From Anaerolinea thermophila (lineage in GTDB: Bacteria; Chloroflexota; Anaerolineae; Anaerolineales; Villigracilaceae): DNA of 5,637 bases. A program made the position numbers and the translations under genes. The notes beneath the pieces are model-generated. The model saw only the letters and a program-made list of their open reading frames with translations. It had not been told where the DNA came from and did not search any database. Position 1 is the stretch's first letter. Each line of letters opens with the position of its first letter. Location of the stretch: positions 1 to 5,637 of the forward strand of contig DZBA01000227.1 of NCBI GenBank assembly GCA_022729775.1, read 5' to 3'. This document shows, piece after piece, positions 5,549-5,637 of the stretch.

Positions 5549-5637
5549 GTGAACTCCTTAATGCAAGTTCTTTCCGTTGGTCGTAATGCTGTGATTGGGG
5601 AGAACAAAAAACAGGACATTGCATACATACATAATAA

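Noticed and set aside
5561..5624. ATGCAA / TTGCAT inverted repeat in the glgC leader
   Set aside because: Six-base arms separated by more than 50 bases are expected by chance.

Overview
This window reads as a stretch of bacterial chromosome from a free-living environmental lineage. I think an Anaerolineae-type Chloroflexota is most likely. That is an inference from the mix seen: a cadherin-like surface protein, a secreted protein with a Ser/Glu/Gly-rich tether, a bacterial SUI1/eIF1 homologue, a glucose-1-phosphate adenylyltransferase of the cyanobacterial/plant sequence type, and paired short hairpin elements between genes. Nothing in the sequence proves the taxonomy. There are no rRNA, tRNA, transposase, phage or CRISPR signals.

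Layout: (1) 1-174, the C-terminal tail of a + strand protein with a cadherin-like domain, cut by the window edge. (2) 175-398, a gap holding a two-hairpin element (212-264) and a possible -10 box. (3) 399-2096 (+), a 565-residue membrane-anchored or secreted protein. It has a disordered tether, a predicted papain-like cysteine-peptidase core (C135, H225, D246/N247), a beta-rich C-terminal half and a terminal Ca-binding-type Asp loop. (4) 2097-2464, a 368-base gap without a gene. It holds a strong bidirectional terminator, small hairpins, an AT-rich 8-bp inverted repeat and a second two-hairpin element built like the first but with different sequence. (5) 2465-2797 (-), a SUI1/YciH-type translation factor, divergent from (6) 2852-4114 (+), a 12-helix MFS transporter; they share a 54-base promoter gap. 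(7) 4114-4146, a hairpin that can terminate both the MFS gene and the convergent (8) glgC at 4208-5548 (-), the ADP-glucose-forming enzyme of glycogen synthesis. The last 89 bases are the glgC leader.

The genes do not form one pathway. Two surface/secreted proteins lie at the left. Three housekeeping or transport genes lie at the right, each apparently its own transcription unit. The points most worth follow-up are the twin-hairpin elements with mutually complementary loops, the uncharacterised secreted peptidase-like protein, and the possible leaderless start of the MFS gene. I found no convincing multi-gene novel system.
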